A stretch of DNA of 45,566 nt from assembly GCF_009711975.1 (NCBI RefSeq), contig NZ_VIKW01000030.1:1-45566 (forward strand), read 5' to 3'. The translations under genes and the position numbers were made by a program. This DNA is from Anabaena sp. UHCC 0204. GTDB taxonomy: Bacteria > Cyanobacteriota > Cyanobacteriia > Cyanobacteriales > Nostocaceae. Shown here one piece after another: positions 43,710 through 45,566 of the stretch (its first letter is position 1; every line of letters starts with the position of its first letter). The notes under the pieces were generated by a model that was not told the DNA's origin, ran no database searches, and saw only the letters and a list, made by a program, of their open reading frames with translations.

Positions 43710-45566
43710 ATGAAAAATCAAATTGTTTATAACTTAGGATTAGTCACTTTATTCACAGGAATATTCACCTTTACAAATCAAAAAGCATTTGCTCAACTCA
43801 TACCTGATAGCACATTAGGTGCAGAAAGTTCTCAAATCAATAATATTAATTCAACAACAGCACAAATAGAAAGTGGTGCAACAAGAGGAATTAACCTATT
43901 TCATAGTTTCCAAGAATTTAATGTTGATGTAGGAAAAACTGTTAATTTTGCTAATCCTATCAATATTGAAAATATCCTCACTCGCGTCACAGGCAGTAAT
44001 GTTTCTAACATATTAGGAACATTAGGAGTAAATGGCAACGCCAATTTATTTTTAATTAATCCTAATGGTATATATTTTGGTACTGGTGCAACATTAAATA
44101 TTCAAGGTTCATTTACAGCTACAACTGCTAATGAAATTAAATTAGGAGATACTGGATTATTTAGTGCTAAAAATCCACAGACTAGCAATTTATTAAATAT
44201 ACAACCCAACGCCCTATTTACAAATGCTTTAAAAAATCAACAAGCAGAAATTAAAAATGAAGGTAATTTACAAACTGGAAAAGATTTAACATTATCAGGA
44301 ATAAATGTAACCGTAAAAGATTCTACCCTGAAAACAGGAGGAGATTTAATCTTAGAAGCACAAGAAACAGTCAAGATTGAAGATAGTATTAATAAACCTG
44401 TAATTTTAGAATCTGCTGGTAATATCACAATTCAAGGTAATCAAAGTATTGAAATAAACGCTTTGAATCATCCTGATAGTAATTTTACATCTAATCGAGA
44501 TATTGTATTTAGATCACCAGTGAGATTATTAAGTAATGGCAGATATACAGTAGGTGGTTATTTCACTACAGAAGATTTAAATCAAAATACCATAGATTTT
44601 CTCATACCTCATAATAATGTAATCAAAGTCAATGGAGATATTAAGTTAGAAGATTACACAGGTTCGTCTTTATATATATTAGCAAGTGGAAAAGTTACCA
44701 CAGGAAATGTCACTATTAATAATCCTGATTATAAATCAATAAATCAAGATATTTCCGATGGTCAAGGCGGAAATCAAATAATTACAGTTAATAGTAAAAA
44801 TGATGTTGGTCTATTAGATATACGAGCAGGAATTGACCCAGAAAAAATGCCAGGAATATTAGACAATAATCCCATTTTGCCATCAGGTGTAACAGCTACA
44901 GTGAATAATCATCCTACCAGTGCAGATATCTTATCGGTTGATTACTATACATTTACTGTTCAGACTGGTGAAGATAGTTATACGACCTATACAGAAATTA
45001 AAAATACTTATAATTTTATCAATTATGGGGGTTCAGTTTTCTTGACTAATGAATATAAACCTAACCATAATTTATTATCAAATTCGGCAAATATTATTAT
45101 TGGAAATATAGATACTTACATTAACGCTATAGATTCTCCTGAACAAGATGGGGGTACAATCACTATTAATTCTAGAGGAAATATTAGTACAAAATCCTTA
45201 GCAGCTTACTCATATACAAATAATCAAGATTACTATTCCCGTTTAGAGCAAGATTACAATAATAATTACTCTAATAATGGCTATTATAATTACAGTAACT
45301 ATTATAATTATGGTAATTACTCCGGTGGTGGCCAATCACAACCTCCAGCATATTCAGGTCCTTTTTTTGGGAAAGCAGGATATGGAGGGATAATTTCTCT
45401 CACATCTGGAGGTAATATCACTACAGAATCCCTATCTACAGAAGTCATATCTTCTACTCCTACAGTAGCAAATGCTGGAACGATATCTTTAAATGCTAAT
45501 CAGTATATTACCACAGGAAATATTAATTCTTACTCAAGTTCTAGTAATGGTAATAGTGGAGATATT
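43710..45566 (+). CDS. filamentous haemagglutinin N-terminal (TPS) domain protein, 3' end cut by the window
   Basis: An uninterrupted frame of 619 codons runs to the window edge. A signal peptide ends around NQKAFAQ (about residue 28). The two-partner-secretion domain follows, with the diagnostic ANLFLINPNGIYFGTGATL near 115-135 and the GVNGNAN repeat before it, then beta-helix-like repeats (GGDLILEAQ, GNITIQGN, GGTITINSRGNIST). Around residues 500-535 is an unusual tract rich in Tyr and Asn with YYNYSNYYNYGNY, followed by a Gly/Pro segment. Such proteins are exported through a TpsB (FhaC-type) outer-membrane partner and act in adhesion or competition; no TpsB gene is in the window. No internal stop is seen, so the gene looks intact up to the edge. 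Confidence 0.85.
   Translation, partial: MKNQIVYNLGLVTLFTGIFTFTNQKAFAQLIPDSTLGAESSQINNINSTTAQIESGATRGINLFHSFQEFNVDVGKTVNFANPINIENILTRVTGSNVSNILGTLGVNGNANLFLINPNGIYFGTGATLNIQGSFTATTANEIKLGDTGLFSAKNPQTSNLLNIQPNALFTNALKNQQAEIKNEGNLQTGKDLTLSGINVTVKDSTLKTGGDLILEAQETVKIEDSINKPVILESAGNITIQGNQSIEINALNHPDSNFTSNRDIVFRSPVRLLSNGRYTVGGYFTTEDLNQNTIDFLIPHNNVIKVNGDIKLEDYTGSSLYILASGKVTTGNVTINNPDYKSINQDISDGQGGNQIITVNSKNDVGLLDIRAGIDPEKMPGILDNNPILPSGVTATVNNHPTSADILSVDYYTFTVQTGEDSYTTYTEIKNTYNFINYGGSVFLTNEYKPNHNLLSNSANIIIGNIDTYINAIDSPEQDGGTITINSRGNISTKSLAAYSYTNNQDYYSRLEQDYNNNYSNNGYYNYSNYYNYGNYSGGGQSQPPAYSGPFFGKAGYGGIISLTSGGNITTESLSTEVISSTPTVANAGTISLNANQYITTGNINSYSSSSNGNSGDI

Overview
The window is chromosomal DNA of an AT-rich filamentous, probably heterocystous cyanobacterium (Nostocales, in the Anabaena/Dolichospermum/Nostoc range). 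The evidence is the many HIP1 octamers (GCGATCGC) in genes and spacers, heptameric STRR arrays typical of this group, small GGACTTACGC-ended inverted-repeat elements, and cyanobacterial gene content: an NdbB/NDC1 quinone reductase, a natF-natG-natH-bgtA amino-acid transporter and a two-partner-secretion adhesin. No rRNA operon, CRISPR array, prophage or complete insertion sequence was seen. The genes are mainly housekeeping, separated by very repeat-rich spacers.

Layout. 1-2.6 kb: a miniature inverted-repeat element, tRNA-Lys(CUU) and a GAF-GAF sensor protein whose first GAF looks like a cyanobacteriochrome and whose kinase part has lost key residues. 3-7.2 kb: MFS transporter, aspartase/fumarase-family lyase, DUF29 and DUF362 proteins. 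7.3-8.7 kb: a histidine kinase with intact catalytic motifs. 9-12.6 kb: a same-strand group of a DUF318 permease, its usual TIGR03943 partner and an anchored Ig-like/beta-propeller protein. 13-14.4 kb: a coiled-coil protein. 14.6-19.4 kb, minus strand: hisS, an aldehyde dehydrogenase and mutL. 19.6-22.4 kb: a cysteine-free rhodanese, an adenosine-deaminase-like protein and a cysteine desulfurase. 22.5-28.9 kb: a phospholipase-D lipoprotein with EF-hand and HhH domains, a ChaB-like protein, a zinc acyl-hydrolase, a GNAT acetyltransferase, NdbB and a HAD hydrolase. 29-31.8 kb: a 930-aa NACHT-like NTPase with pentapeptide repeats. 31.9-36.6 kb: nitrilase-family amidase, aminopeptidase P, a CobW GTPase and a WD40 protein. 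36.7-41 kb, minus strand: the amino-acid ABC transporter operon. 41.5-43.4 kb: glutaredoxin, tadA and plsC. 43.7 kb to the edge: the start of a large haemagglutination-type adhesin, cut by the window.

Two themes stand out. First, local tandem duplications run across gene ends: 146 bp at the aldehyde dehydrogenase 3' end, 39 bp across the WD40 stop codon, and 136 bp x 2.5 filling the natH-bgtA spacer from the natH stop codon to the bgtA ribosome-binding site. Dispersed repeats also touch gene starts. Second, two spacers carry hairpin-rich sequence that looks like decayed right ends of IS200/IS605 (TnpB) elements. The best protein candidates for something undescribed are the NACHT-pentapeptide protein, the cyanobacteriochrome-pseudokinase and the PLD/EF-hand/HhH lipoprotein. 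None of these can be proved functional from sequence alone.
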